IMG/VR virus record: IMGVR_UViG_3300032116_000258
Location: 1 to 54,979 of that record
Reading direction: 5' to 3' (one strand)
Source of the DNA: a virus
Length of the DNA: 54,979 bases
A model generated the notes under the pieces. It saw nothing but the letters and a program-made list of their open reading frames with translations. It was not told the DNA's origin and searched no databases. Each line of letters opens with the position of its first letter. Within the stretch, counting starts at the first letter, position 1. Shown here one piece after another: positions 24,903 to 33,653 of this stretch. The position numbers were made by a program, and so were the translations under genes.

Positions 24903-27002
24903 TTGGGTGTTTACAATACATTTGATTGGGGCGACGGCACGCTTTACGGAGATGTGTCTAAAGTTGCGTATTCTGCGTCTCCTTTAACTGCTGTCGCTAT
25001 TGGCTCGACCACATACCAAGAACAAGTTGTTGTAGGAATGTCGGGCGGCAGCCCCGTCATGGGAGAGAAAAGCATAACTCGTCCACGAGTAGATTTAACT
25101 TGGGCTACCCCGACTGGAAGCGTTTATGGATTTAGAGTGGTCAGAAACCAAGATGGGTTTTCTGAGACTGAGGAGGATGGTCACGTTATATTTGAGACCT
25201 ATTCCCCAGCCATTCCTGAAGAGAACTACTTTACCGATGAAATGTATGAAATACCTCTCAGCGAAAACATGTACGCCTATTACACTATTTGGCTTTTAGT
25301 TTTAAACTCTGATGGTACTTATAGTTGGGTAATTGGGGCTTACACCTATTGCCTAATTCCTAAAGAACACTCCATTAAAACTCCTGAAGGAAATCTGTAT
25401 AAGACTTCGGAGCGTAAATTCATTGAACTTTTCCCAAAAGTCTATACAACTGAAATGCAAAGTTACTTAGATGAGGTTAGCGAAACTTCAGATTTGCGTA
25501 TTTTCTTGGGCGGTTTTGGCTACACTCTGGATGAGATTTTAACTTATGCCGATTTACTTATCCCAGACTATTCAGGTAAGTCAACCAATCCAAACATGGT
25601 TGATTTACAAGCACAGCAATTAGGTCTGCCTAAAGAACCTACATTGAGTATTCAAAGAAAAAAGGCGTTAATTAGAAACGCTTTTACTATCAATAAACTT
25701 AGGGGAAGTGTTGACTCAGTTTCTTTACTTGCTAAAAGTTTAAGTGGGTATGCTGTTCAAACATCTGTTTCACCTAACTTATTGTTGAATATTCAAGACA
25801 GTTCTTTCTACAAAGGAACTGGTCATTGGGAACTGAGTAGCGGTACTTTAACTTCTAACTTAACGACTGGTGCTACTGACCTGCCATTTCAAACAGAGGT
25901 CTTCTCGGTTGATAGAAGTTACACGGGGAAGGCAATAACTTCGGGTTCTGATGCAATCTTATCTTTAGGTTTATCAAGCCCTAAATTAAAAGGCATACCT
26001 GTAATTGCTGGTGTTGAATACGAGTTTTCATACTACATAAAAGATGGCTCAAATAATGCGACTCCATACATCAAGTGGTATGACAGGTTCGGAGTAGTAA
26101 TTGGCTCTGCTATTGCTGGTACTGCTGTTAATTACGCTGGTTCTTGGGGGCAAACCACGCTTGTTGCAACAGCACCAAATGATGCCTACTTTGCTTCTGT
26201 AGAAATTAAGTTGTCTACTGCTGGAACTTACTATGTAGACATGGTGCAGTTTGCCACTACCTCTGATGCACGCTATGTGGATTACTATGAAGCCCGTGGG
26301 GTGGGGATTCATTTAGAGCCTACCAAAGTTAATTACGCTAAAAATCCATCCATGAACAGTTCCACCAGTTGGACGCTTAGTGGTGCTACAGCCGTCTATA
26401 CCAATAACAGTACTGTTCCAGGAATTAGCCTGGACGGTACAAAGATGACTACTATGACTACCAGTGCTTCAACCAGTTTTTCTTTAGCCACCACTACGGA
26501 CAGCATAATTAAGTCTGGAAAGTATTATACTTTCTCTATTTACGCCAAGACTACTTCTGGTACTCAAGCAGCGGATTTTAAATTAGAGGTTCTTGACTCT
26601 GGAAGTACAGTTATAGCCTCCAAGACTCTAAGTAGCCAAACCATAAACACAACTTGGAATAGGTTTGTTGTTTCCGTATTTGTGCCTTTTGTTTTGGATA
26701 GCATTTCGTTAAAAGCCACTGTTTTGGGAACAGGTAACGGCTCTGTAATAGACCTTGATGCGGCTCTTATTGAAGAAGGCTATGGTGCAAGCGACTACTT
26801 TGACGGTGGTTACACCAGTCGTGGAGCATATTGGTCAGGAACAGCGTCTAACTCTGCCTCCGTAATTTACAGAAACAAATCCCCTAAAGTTAACCGCATA
26901 ATGTCTGAAGTCCCTAATTATTTGCCTTTGAATACTGCGTTTGTAGTCACGTCAGGTTTTAACGGGACAGTGGTGTTGGAAAATTCTGGTATGTCGTCAT
27001 AA
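24903..27002 (+). CDS. gpI-like baseplate protein with carbohydrate-binding-like modules
   Basis: 699 residues, TTG start at 24903 with GGAGAG about 8 bases upstream. An N-terminal fibronectin-like part precedes about residues 165-290, which fit the P2 gpI/tail-protein family (helical wedge-fibre adaptor: 'RKALIRNAFTINKLRGSVDSVSLLAK'). Two similar beta-sandwich modules follow (about 290-460 and 467-620), each opening with Asn/Ser-rich 'N...SS...' and 'Y-F-S-Y-I-K' type strands as in CBM4/9-like folds. They probably bind cell-wall glycans. Last gene of the tail operon. Confidence 0.65.
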   Translation: MGVYNTFDWGDGTLYGDVSKVAYSASPLTAVAIGSTTYQEQVVVGMSGGSPVMGEKSITRPRVDLTWATPTGSVYGFRVVRNQDGFSETEEDGHVIFETYSPAIPEENYFTDEMYEIPLSENMYAYYTIWLLVLNSDGTYSWVIGAYTYCLIPKEHSIKTPEGNLYKTSERKFIELFPKVYTTEMQSYLDEVSETSDLRIFLGGFGYTLDEILTYADLLIPDYSGKSTNPNMVDLQAQQLGLPKEPTLSIQRKKALIRNAFTINKLRGSVDSVSLLAKSLSGYAVQTSVSPNLLLNIQDSSFYKGTGHWELSSGTLTSNLTTGATDLPFQTEVFSVDRSYTGKAITSGSDAILSLGLSSPKLKGIPVIAGVEYEFSYYIKDGSNNATPYIKWYDRFGVVIGSAIAGTAVNYAGSWGQTTLVATAPNDAYFASVEIKLSTAGTYYVDMVQFATTSDARYVDYYEARGVGIHLEPTKVNYAKNPSMNSSTSWTLSGATAVYTNNSTVPGISLDGTKMTTMTTSASTSFSLATTTDSIIKSGKYYTFSIYAKTTSGTQAADFKLEVLDSGSTVIASKTLSSQTINTTWNRFVVSVFVPFVLDSISLKATVLGTGNGSVIDLDAALIEEGYGASDYFDGGYTSRGAYWSGTASNSASVIYRNKSPKVNRIMSEVPNYLPLNTAFVVTSGFNGTVVLENSGMSS

Positions 27003-27003
27003 G

Positions 27004-27023
27004 ATGTCCTCATGGACATTTTT
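27004..27023 (+). terminator. Terminator-like hairpin at end of tail operon
   Basis: ATGTCC (27004-27009) and GGACAT (27014-27019) form a 6-bp stem with a TCAT loop, followed by TTTT ATTA. It begins just after the stop of the gpI-like gene and overlaps the start codon (27012-27014) of the next ORF, so termination there could also control translation of the holin-like gene. Confidence 0.55.
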
Positions 27024-27278
27024 ATTACAATAGTTATTGCAGGTTTTGCTGCTGGTTATATCGTTGAGTTTTTCGGCTCTTTGTTAGGGCGTTGGCTTTC
27101 AATTAAGTTAATTAAACAACTCTTTACTCTTCCCTTTAGTTTTGTGGCTTTATGGGTGCTCGGTATTCACGACCCCGTTATTTTTGTGTATACTGCTGCT
27201 TCTGGGTTTATCTCGTTGGCTATTATGGCGTTCGTGTCTAAGCCTGTTGAGGTCACTCAGGTAGTTAATAGGAGGTAG
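27012..27278 (+). CDS. Small membrane protein, holin candidate (88 aa)
   Basis: Three hydrophobic segments (about residues 3-25, 37-55 and 58-77) and a charged C-terminal tail (SKPVEVTQVVNRR) fit a class I holin or other small phage membrane protein. It follows the last tail gene, but no endolysin gene is next to it; replication genes follow at once. The ATG lies in a hairpin loop and no clear ribosome-binding site is seen. Confidence 0.5.
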   Translation: MDIFITIVIAGFAAGYIVEFFGSLLGRWLSIKLIKQLFTLPFSFVALWVLGIHDPVIFVYTAASGFISLAIMAFVSKPVEVTQVVNRR

Positions 27279-27279
27279 G

Positions 27280-28203
27280 GTGTCTGATTTAGAATTGCTG
27301 GAATTGCCACCAGCCCAATTGAAGGTCTTTTTAGCGATGCGTCATCTGGAGACTCGTTGGGGCGAAGTTAGGGCTTCTATGGACCTTCTAGGGGGTCTTA
27401 CGGGGTATTCTAGGTCCTCTGTACACCGTGCAGTTGAGGCACTTGTAGAGGGGGGTTGGGTGCAGGTGAAGCGTACAAAGCGTAATTACGGGCTTTGGGA
27501 TGAAAACCGCTACACGTTATTACGATGTGGCATCCGTGAAACATCGAAGCGTAAAATTGAGGTTTCTGAGACCCCTGAAGGACGTGTCATCCACGACACA
27601 ACAACAGGTGTCTTATTAACTACTAAGTCTACTAATAGAGATATAACTACTAATAAGTTAAATAATACACTTCAGGAGGATTCTGTGGTTAATCGTTGGC
27701 AAGACGATGAGGATTTGGGTGCGTTTGGATTGCTTGAGGGTGAAACACCTAGCGGTGCTTCTCCTGCGGAGAAGAAGAAACTTCATCGTTCTGAGAAGCC
27801 TCATGAGAAATGGACGGCTCAGGACGTTGCTTCAGAGTTCTCGTCTAGGGTTTACGCAAAAGTGCGTGGCATACCTGGGCTAGTGAACACCAAGCGTTTG
27901 GCTATTGCGTTGGCACAGAACCGCAAGAAGTTCGGCGTGACCTCAATTCAAGAGATTGGTGCTTTAGAGAAGTTCTTTAGCGATGAAAGAAACTTAGCGA
28001 CTATTCGTAAGTTCCCTAAAAATTCTCACGGCATCTTCTTAAATGCCATAACTAAGTTCTTGGCAGAGAATGTTTCTGTAGAGACTGCTGTTGCAGTTGA
28101 CGAAACTTCCATGTACATTTATGCTTCTGATGGCAAGCAGTTCGATAACTCAATGCCAGGTCGTGCATCACTGGCACGATACGAACAAAAACTGAAGGGC
28201 TAA
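27280..28203 (+). CDS. Replication initiator with winged-helix domain
   Basis: 307 residues, GTG start behind AGGAGG. Residues about 10-80 form a winged helix (LTGYSRSSVHRAVEALVEGGWVQVKRTKR...). An Asn/Thr-rich linker (about 110-150) is encoded by an AT-rich repeat tract. The C-terminal domain (about 185-265) is helical. The next gene is a DnaC-like loader, so this protein is best read as an origin-binding initiator like lambda O or P22 gp18; a transcription regulator is the alternative. Confidence 0.65.
   Translation: MSDLELLELPPAQLKVFLAMRHLETRWGEVRASMDLLGGLTGYSRSSVHRAVEALVEGGWVQVKRTKRNYGLWDENRYTLLRCGIRETSKRKIEVSETPEGRVIHDTTTGVLLTTKSTNRDITTNKLNNTLQEDSVVNRWQDDEDLGAFGLLEGETPSGASPAEKKKLHRSEKPHEKWTAQDVASEFSSRVYAKVRGIPGLVNTKRLAIALAQNRKKFGVTSIQEIGALEKFFSDERNLATIRKFPKNSHGIFLNAITKFLAENVSVETAVAVDETSMYIYASDGKQFDNSMPGRASLARYEQKLKG
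27614..27668 (+). other. Candidate replication origin: iteron-like repeats
   Basis: A markedly AT-rich stretch inside the initiator gene holds CTACTAA at 27620, 27629 and 27647, spaced 9 and 18 bases apart (a 9-base period), with flanking TTATTAA and AAGTTAAATAATA. Lambda-like phages carry their origin iterons inside the initiator gene in the same way. Function as an origin is inference. Confidence 0.45.
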
Positions 28204-28204
28204 C

Positions 28205-28921
28205 ATGACATACAACCTTGGTGAACTTGATTCGCTAAAACGCAATTGGATTTTCAATCGCTCAAACATACCTAGAAGATTTATGGGTTTAGAACCATCA
28301 GACATCGAGGCTAGAACAGGTAAGTTCCCAGACATTATTGAAGAGTGGCTGGAGTTGGCGTTTGAAGGCAAAGTCATTAAAAACGTTGGTGGATTAGGCA
28401 CAACTGGTGTCGGACTATTGTTTGATGGTGGTCCAGGGCTAGGTAAGACAACTCACGCAGTAACTACTTTGATGGAGTTTATTCGTCGTATGCCAGAAGA
28501 CAACATAGAACGAATTTTAGGCATCCCTTCAGGACTATCGCCTGTCGATATGAGACCGATTTACTACATGACCTTTCCTGAATTTTTGTCACGCAAGAAA
28601 GCCTTGATTGATGCAGACGCAGATTCAAGACCAGACCTTTACCGTGAGATGGAAGGCTTTCATGGCAGAGCCAAAGAAGACTGGTTAAATGTTAGGGTTT
28701 TAGTACTAGACGATTTAGGAAAAGAATACGGTTCAAAGTATGACGATACTTCATTTGATGAAATTTTACGTTCACGCTACGACAAAGCGTTGCCTACAAT
28801 TGTCACTACAAATGTTAAACGTGAAAACTGGGCGGCTCAGTACGGAGAGGCAATGGGTTCATTTGCTCACGAGGCTTTCCACAGAGTTGCGATTATCGGT
28901 AAGGACCTACGCCAAGGATGA
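28205..28921 (+). CDS. DnaC-like helicase loader (AAA+)
   Basis: 238 residues. Walker A GGPGLGKTT (residues 75-83, Lys81) and Walker B 'VLVLDDLGKE' (Asp169-Asp170) with the sensor-like 'PTIVTTN' near the C-terminus match the DnaC/DnaI loader family. It would place the DnaB-type helicase encoded at 29663 on the melted origin. It follows the initiator by 1 base and overlaps the next gene by ATGA. Confidence 0.85.
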   Translation: MTYNLGELDSLKRNWIFNRSNIPRRFMGLEPSDIEARTGKFPDIIEEWLELAFEGKVIKNVGGLGTTGVGLLFDGGPGLGKTTHAVTTLMEFIRRMPEDNIERILGIPSGLSPVDMRPIYYMTFPEFLSRKKALIDADADSRPDLYREMEGFHGRAKEDWLNVRVLVLDDLGKEYGSKYDDTSFDEILRSRYDKALPTIVTTNVKRENWAAQYGEAMGSFAHEAFHRVAIIGKDLRQG

Positions 28922-29229
28922 GAGATAAAATGGTTGAAATCGAATGGAGAACAATTCAGTTCTTTATTGATGAAGGAGACTTCAAGGTTTATGAAGTCTG
29001 CGTAGACTCCGCAAACCCAAAAAAGAAAAGGTGCGATTGCGATAAGTTCGCCAGAGCCGCTAGATGTAAGCACGTTAAATTCGTTACCGACAAACTAGAG
29101 AACAGCAACGGAGTGTTTAATTTAGCCATCCCATCAAAAGTCGCTGATGAAGAGGCTATGGACGCCTTGTATGACCCTGAGATTTTTCGGCAACTTGTTT
29201 TAAAGTACGGAAAGATTGAGGTCATATGA
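28918..29229 (+). CDS. SWIM zinc-finger protein (103 aa)
   Basis: Cys39-X-Cys41-X8-Cys50-X-His52 is the CxC...CxH signature of SWIM zinc fingers, in the context 'KRCDCDKFARAARCKHVKF'. SWIM fingers bind DNA or proteins and occur with SNF2 helicases and recombination factors. It is coupled to the loader gene (ATGA). A role in helicase loading or recombination is inferred from neighbours only. Confidence 0.65.
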   Translation: MRDKMVEIEWRTIQFFIDEGDFKVYEVCVDSANPKKKRCDCDKFARAARCKHVKFVTDKLENSNGVFNLAIPSKVADEEAMDALYDPEIFRQLVLKYGKIEVI

Positions 29230-29645
29230 AAAACGGTGACATCTCAAACGAAACATCTCCAAAAATAGTAGTTGTAATTGACATAGTTGGGACATTAGGT
29301 GAAGAAGAAACACGCAAAAACATCCTGCAAAAGGAAAGACGTAAAGTAATAAAGACGTTAAATCTAGCGTCAGTTTCACAACTGTGGACTCTAGCAAACA
29401 AATACGGGCTGTCTATTGAACTAGCCGCCTTTGAATCAGATGGCTGGACACAGGACGCTGTAGATAAAGTTATGATGACTTTAGAACGCAGAGTAGCAAA
29501 CCCATTTAATTATGCCGAGGTCTATGCGGACATTGACGAGTTAATTTCAATGCTTCCGTATCGACCAAATTTAAAGGGCGTAATAGATTTACCAGAACGT
29601 ATTGCAAGATACGGTTCGTATGGTGTAGAACTAAATAATCTGTAG
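29226..29645 (+). CDS. Unknown protein with HAD-like first motif (139 aa)
   Basis: Residues 14-25 read 'IVVVIDIVGTLG', which looks like HAD motif I (DxDGTL) but with Val in place of the second Asp. A helix and a 'LSIELAAFES' strand follow. The C-terminal 'LKGVIDLPERIARYGSYG' is distinctive. It could be an inactive HAD-fold or an unrelated Rossmann-like protein. ATGA overlap with the SWIM gene; lies between loader and helicase genes. Confidence 0.4.
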   Translation: MKNGDISNETSPKIVVVIDIVGTLGEEETRKNILQKERRKVIKTLNLASVSQLWTLANKYGLSIELAAFESDGWTQDAVDKVMMTLERRVANPFNYAEVYADIDELISMLPYRPNLKGVIDLPERIARYGSYGVELNNL

Positions 29646-29662
29646 TAAAAGAAGAGGGCTAA

Positions 29663-30910
29663 ATGGCATTAGACAACGAGCAAAGACTTGTCAGCAAAGT
29701 AATTCGTGACAGAGTAATCATTCCTGTCATTGAACAAGGCATAAAAGATGAGTGGTTTGTTGATGACGATTTACGAAGAGTGTGGAAGTTTATTCGAGAG
29801 CACTACACCAATTACCGTGTAGTTCCTACAGCCGAAACTGTAAAAGATAATTTCCCTAACTTCACTATCTATAACATCGAGGAATCGCTAGATTACCTAA
29901 TTGACACGATGGTGTCGTTCCGTAGAAACGTTCTTACTCGCAACGGTCTGCAAGACGTAATGCAAAAAATGTCTCAAAATGACCATGAGGCTGCTCTATC
30001 TGAGATGAGTAAAACTGTTTCGACAGTAAATGCTCAGGGTGTAATTGGCACTACTCACGTTAACCTGACAGAAAACACCGATAAGCGTTTTGAGGAATAC
30101 GAAAACCTACAAAATAAAAAACTGCTTGGTATACCAACTGGGTTCGCAAAAATTGATGAGGCAACGTCTGGCTTACAAGGCGGTCAGTTAATCACGGTTA
30201 TTGCTCCACCTAAAACAGGTAAATCACAGATTGCATTGCAGATGGCAATTAATGTGCATGAAGCAGGGCTAACCCCTATGTTCCAATCTTTTGAGATGAA
30301 CAATCACGAGCAATCTCAACGTCACGATGCTATCCGTGCTCACCTTTCCGCCACCCGTTTCCGCAACGGAAAACTACAACGGCTGGAAGAAGACCGCTAC
30401 AAGGCACTACTTCAAGACATGAAAACCGAAAAGCCCTTCCATCTGATTGATGCTATGGGCGGTCTAACTGTGGATTCGTTGGTTGCCAAGATAGAGCAAT
30501 TAACGCCAGATATAGTTTTTGTAGACGGTGTGTATTTGATGTTTGACCAAGTTACTGGAGAAGCGAACACGCCTCAAGCATTGACCAACATTACTCGTTC
30601 GCTTAAGCGGGTTGCACAGAAGATGAACATTCCTGTGGTAATCACCACTCAAACCCTGCTATGGAAAATGAAGGGTGGAAAAGTATCCGCTGATTCAATT
30701 GGCTATTCGTCATCTTTCTTCCAAGACTCCGATGTTATCCTTGGGCTAGAACCAATTGAAGATGAAGATAAGCAAAGACTTCTAAAGATTGTTCAGTCTC
30801 GTAACTGCCCACCTAGTGCAGAAGAAATAACTTGGGATTGGGAGACTGGATGTTTCCACGACAAGATTAAAACTAAGACGTGTAAATACTGTACTCCTTG
30901 GAGTATTTAA
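29663..30910 (+). CDS. DnaB-like replicative helicase
   Basis: 415 residues. An N-terminal helical domain (about 1-110) is followed by a RecA-type motor: 'GIPTGFAKIDEATSGLQGGQ', Walker A APPKTGKS (181-188, Lys187), 'DIVFVDGVYLM' as Walker B, and 'VVITTQ' plus 'GYSSSFFQDSDVIL' late motifs. It unwinds DNA ahead of the polymerase. Ends with a Cys pair 'KTCKYCTPWSI'. AGAGGGCT ribosome-binding site. Confidence 0.88.
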   Translation: MALDNEQRLVSKVIRDRVIIPVIEQGIKDEWFVDDDLRRVWKFIREHYTNYRVVPTAETVKDNFPNFTIYNIEESLDYLIDTMVSFRRNVLTRNGLQDVMQKMSQNDHEAALSEMSKTVSTVNAQGVIGTTHVNLTENTDKRFEEYENLQNKKLLGIPTGFAKIDEATSGLQGGQLITVIAPPKTGKSQIALQMAINVHEAGLTPMFQSFEMNNHEQSQRHDAIRAHLSATRFRNGKLQRLEEDRYKALLQDMKTEKPFHLIDAMGGLTVDSLVAKIEQLTPDIVFVDGVYLMFDQVTGEANTPQALTNITRSLKRVAQKMNIPVVITTQTLLWKMKGGKVSADSIGYSSSFFQDSDVILGLEPIEDEDKQRLLKIVQSRNCPPSAEEITWDWETGCFHDKIKTKTCKYCTPWSI

Positions 30911-31923
30911 TGTTTGATGTAGTTAAAGCCTTAGAAGCACTAGGCGTTGATTACTTAGAGAGAAACACCGAGGCTAATGCCTTATGTCCTCAACACAAAC
31001 AACGCACAGGTAGAGACGATAACTCCCCATCGTGGTGGATAAATCTTGAGTCAGGTATGCACACTTGTTTTTCTTGTGGGTATAAAGGAAACCTCCTACA
31101 ACTTGTTTGCGACATTAAAGAGTTATACATAACTTCTTGGGGCGATGTTAAATCGTATGATTATGACGCCGCTAAAGCATGGCTAAAAAATATCGCAGAA
31201 GTCTCAATAGAAGATTTGATGTCCATGTTAAACAACATGCCACATTACATAAAAGATATTCCAAAACCTTTAGAGATGTCTGAAGCGAGATTGGCAGTGT
31301 TTGTTGAGCCGCCAGAGGAGCAACTTCTCTCACGTTCAATCACCGCAGAGTCAGCCGCAAAATACGGTGTGCTATGGGACAAAGACAAAAAGGCATGGGT
31401 ACTACCTCTACGAGACCCTCACTTTAACCAACTGCTGGGTTGGCAAGAAAAAGGAACAGAAGATAGAACCTTTATGAACCGTCCAGCAGGTTTAACAAGG
31501 TCAAAAACATTGTTTGGAGTTGATGTACAAAATGAAGAAGTCGCAATTGTGGTTGAGTCTCCTCTTGATTGCCTTAGGATTGACTCTGCTGGGATATCTG
31601 GTGCAGTCGCTGTTTGTGGGTCGTCTATAAGTGAAGACCAAATAAAATTACTGCGGTATTCAAAAAAGATAATTGCTGCATTTGATAACCCTAATATCGA
31701 CCCCGCTGGTCGTAAGGCATCTAAAGAGATGCTTACTTGGGCTAGAAAATACGGGTTGAACCTGTTTTTCTTCAATTATGGTGGTACAAATAAGAAGGAC
31801 CCAGGAGATATGGTGAACGAGGAGATTCTCTGGGGCGTAGAAAACGCTGTGTCATCACTTTTTGGAGAATCCGCATATGTTCACTGGGACGCTCAAACCA
31901 TATCAGGTGGAAGCCGTCAATAA
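30910..31923 (+). CDS. DnaG-type primase
   Basis: ATG 30910 (TAATG overlap with the helicase) is chosen over the upstream TTG 30898. Residues 26-56 form a CHCC zinc ribbon (Cys26, His29, Cys53, Cys56). The TOPRIM domain has 'VVESPLDCLRIDSAG' (Glu216) and 'AAFDNPNIDPAGRKAS' (Asp259). The usual 'DND' metal loop carries an apparent three-residue insertion (DN-PNI-D). It makes RNA primers with the adjacent helicase. Confidence 0.85.
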   Translation: MFDVVKALEALGVDYLERNTEANALCPQHKQRTGRDDNSPSWWINLESGMHTCFSCGYKGNLLQLVCDIKELYITSWGDVKSYDYDAAKAWLKNIAEVSIEDLMSMLNNMPHYIKDIPKPLEMSEARLAVFVEPPEEQLLSRSITAESAAKYGVLWDKDKKAWVLPLRDPHFNQLLGWQEKGTEDRTFMNRPAGLTRSKTLFGVDVQNEEVAIVVESPLDCLRIDSAGISGAVAVCGSSISEDQIKLLRYSKKIIAAFDNPNIDPAGRKASKEMLTWARKYGLNLFFFNYGGTNKKDPGDMVNEEILWGVENAVSSLFGESAYVHWDAQTISGGSRQ

Positions 31924-33424
31924 GATGGTTGAGCAAAAGCGTATCCTTGTTGCCTATGAAATGGGGTTAGGCAAAACCCCGATGACGATAGCCGCCATTG
32001 AAGAACTCAAACCAAAAAAGACTTTAGTCCTATGTTTAGCAAGCCTAAAGTATCAATGGGAAAAAGAGATAAAGAAATTTTCCGACAGTTCTCCTTTAGT
32101 TATTGAAGGAACAGCCCAAAAACGCAAAGAACTGTACGAACAAATGTTCGATTACGATTATGTAATTATGAATTACGAGCAGGTAGTAAATGACTGGGAC
32201 ATTATTAAGACTTTTAATTTTGATGCTATGGTCTGCGATGAGGCAACCGCTATCAAGGGATTTAGGGCTAAAAGAGCCAAGCGAGTTAAAGAGTTGGCTA
32301 AAAGGGTCGAAATAAAGTTTGCCCTAACTGGGACACCGATAGAAAACGGTAAGCCAGAAGAAATCTTTTCAATCATGCAGTTTGTTGACTCTACTGTTCT
32401 AGGACGCTTCGATATTTTTGATAAAACATTTATTATCAGAAATTATTTTGGTGGGGTTGAAAGATACCGAAACCTCCCAACGCTACATCAAGTTTTAACT
32501 AAACACGCTGTTCGTAAATCTCAAAAAGACGAAGATGTTAAACCCTATCTTCCTGATGCCGTGTATCGAGAGCCTATTCTAGTTCCTTTAGACAGGGCTG
32601 GAGTAAGCCTTTACAAACACATTGCTACTGACTTAATAAACCTGCTAACAGAAGCCAGTGAATTGTTTGGAAAGAACTTTAATTTAGCGGTTCATTATGG
32701 TCAAAGTTTCGACCCTGGCGACCCAGCAAACCAAATGCGTGGAGAAATCATGTCTCGCATAAGTGCATTGCGTATGCTGTGTTCAAGCCCTCAGGTGCTA
32801 CAGGAAAGCCATGATAATTTTGAAAAGCATAATGGCAAAGGAAGTGCCTACGTTAACTCCCTTGGTGATTTAGTTCAATCTATATCTAAGACCCCAAAGT
32901 TAGATGTGGCTATAACCTACTTGACAGACCATTTAGACATAGACAATACTTACAAGGCTGTAGTGTTTACTTCCTATCTGCGTTCAGTAGATGAGATTGT
33001 AACTCGCTTAAAAGCAAAAGGTATAGATGCAGTAGCCTACACAGGCGAGATGTCTGCGGTGCAAAAAGAATCCGCTAAAGTGAAGTTCCAAACGGAATGT
33101 CAGACCCGTGTGCTAGTATCTAGTGATGCAGGAGGTTATGGGGTAGATTTGCCTCAAGCAAACTTACTGCTAAACTACGACCAACCATGGTCTGCTGGAC
33201 TTGCTGTTCAGCGTAATGGTAGGATAAACCGAGCGTCATCTGAATGGAGTACCATTACCATTCAGGACATACTGATTAAAGATTCGATAGAACAACGTCA
33301 ATATGATATGCTCCAACAGAAGAAAACTGTTGCCAACGCTGTCCTAGATGGCGAAGGAATAAATTCTTCTGGGGGGGTTGACTTAACTGTAGGAAGTCTC
33401 ATAAACTTTCTATCTAACAAATAA
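31877..33424 (+). CDS. SNF2-family DNA helicase/translocase
   Basis: ATG 31877 is preferred over TTG 31862 because GGAG lies about 9 bases upstream. 515 residues. Helicase motifs in order: 'LKPYQVEAV' (Q-like), 'YEMGLGKT' (Walker A, Lys33), 'CDEATAIK' (DEAT 121-124), 'ALTGTPIEN', then 'VVFTSYLRSVDEIV', 'LVSSDAGGYGVDLPQANLLLNYDQPW' and 'QRNGRINR'. It fits short viral SNF2/HepA-type enzymes used in recombination-dependent replication or fork remodelling. Its start lies inside the primase gene. Confidence 0.88.
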   Translation: MFTGTLKPYQVEAVNKMVEQKRILVAYEMGLGKTPMTIAAIEELKPKKTLVLCLASLKYQWEKEIKKFSDSSPLVIEGTAQKRKELYEQMFDYDYVIMNYEQVVNDWDIIKTFNFDAMVCDEATAIKGFRAKRAKRVKELAKRVEIKFALTGTPIENGKPEEIFSIMQFVDSTVLGRFDIFDKTFIIRNYFGGVERYRNLPTLHQVLTKHAVRKSQKDEDVKPYLPDAVYREPILVPLDRAGVSLYKHIATDLINLLTEASELFGKNFNLAVHYGQSFDPGDPANQMRGEIMSRISALRMLCSSPQVLQESHDNFEKHNGKGSAYVNSLGDLVQSISKTPKLDVAITYLTDHLDIDNTYKAVVFTSYLRSVDEIVTRLKAKGIDAVAYTGEMSAVQKESAKVKFQTECQTRVLVSSDAGGYGVDLPQANLLLNYDQPWSAGLAVQRNGRINRASSEWSTITIQDILIKDSIEQRQYDMLQQKKTVANAVLDGEGINSSGGVDLTVGSLINFLSNK

Positions 33425-33437
33425 GGAGGGCTACACC

Positions 33438-33653
33438 GTGGCTAAAAGATACAAAAAACTGACCGCAGGTCCGTTAGTAATTACCCATGCGTTTCATATA
33501 AAGGGCAAGAAGATTGTTCCTAATGTACGCATTTATGATGAGGCAAATGACGAAGACTTTTTCCTAGACGAAAAAGCAATCAAGCAATTAATTGCGGCAT
33601 TACCTATCGCATTAGAAAGAGCAAAGAAGGAGTTAATCGACGATGGCAAATAG
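33438..33653 (+). CDS. Small conserved-style protein (71 aa)
   Basis: GTG start behind AAGGAGG. A basic N-terminus (KRYKKLTAGPLVITHAF) and beta strands lead to a C-terminal amphipathic helix (EKAIKQLIAALPIALERAKKEL). Could be a small replication accessory protein; no family recognised. Overlaps the next gene by 11 bases. Confidence 0.5.
   Translation: MAKRYKKLTAGPLVITHAFHIKGKKIVPNVRIYDEANDEDFFLDEKAIKQLIAALPIALERAKKELIDDGK

Noticed and set aside
27280-28203. Lysogeny repressor reading of the winged-helix protein
   Set aside because: It is immediately followed by a helicase loader, and no integrase, excisionase or attachment site is visible; initiator fits better.
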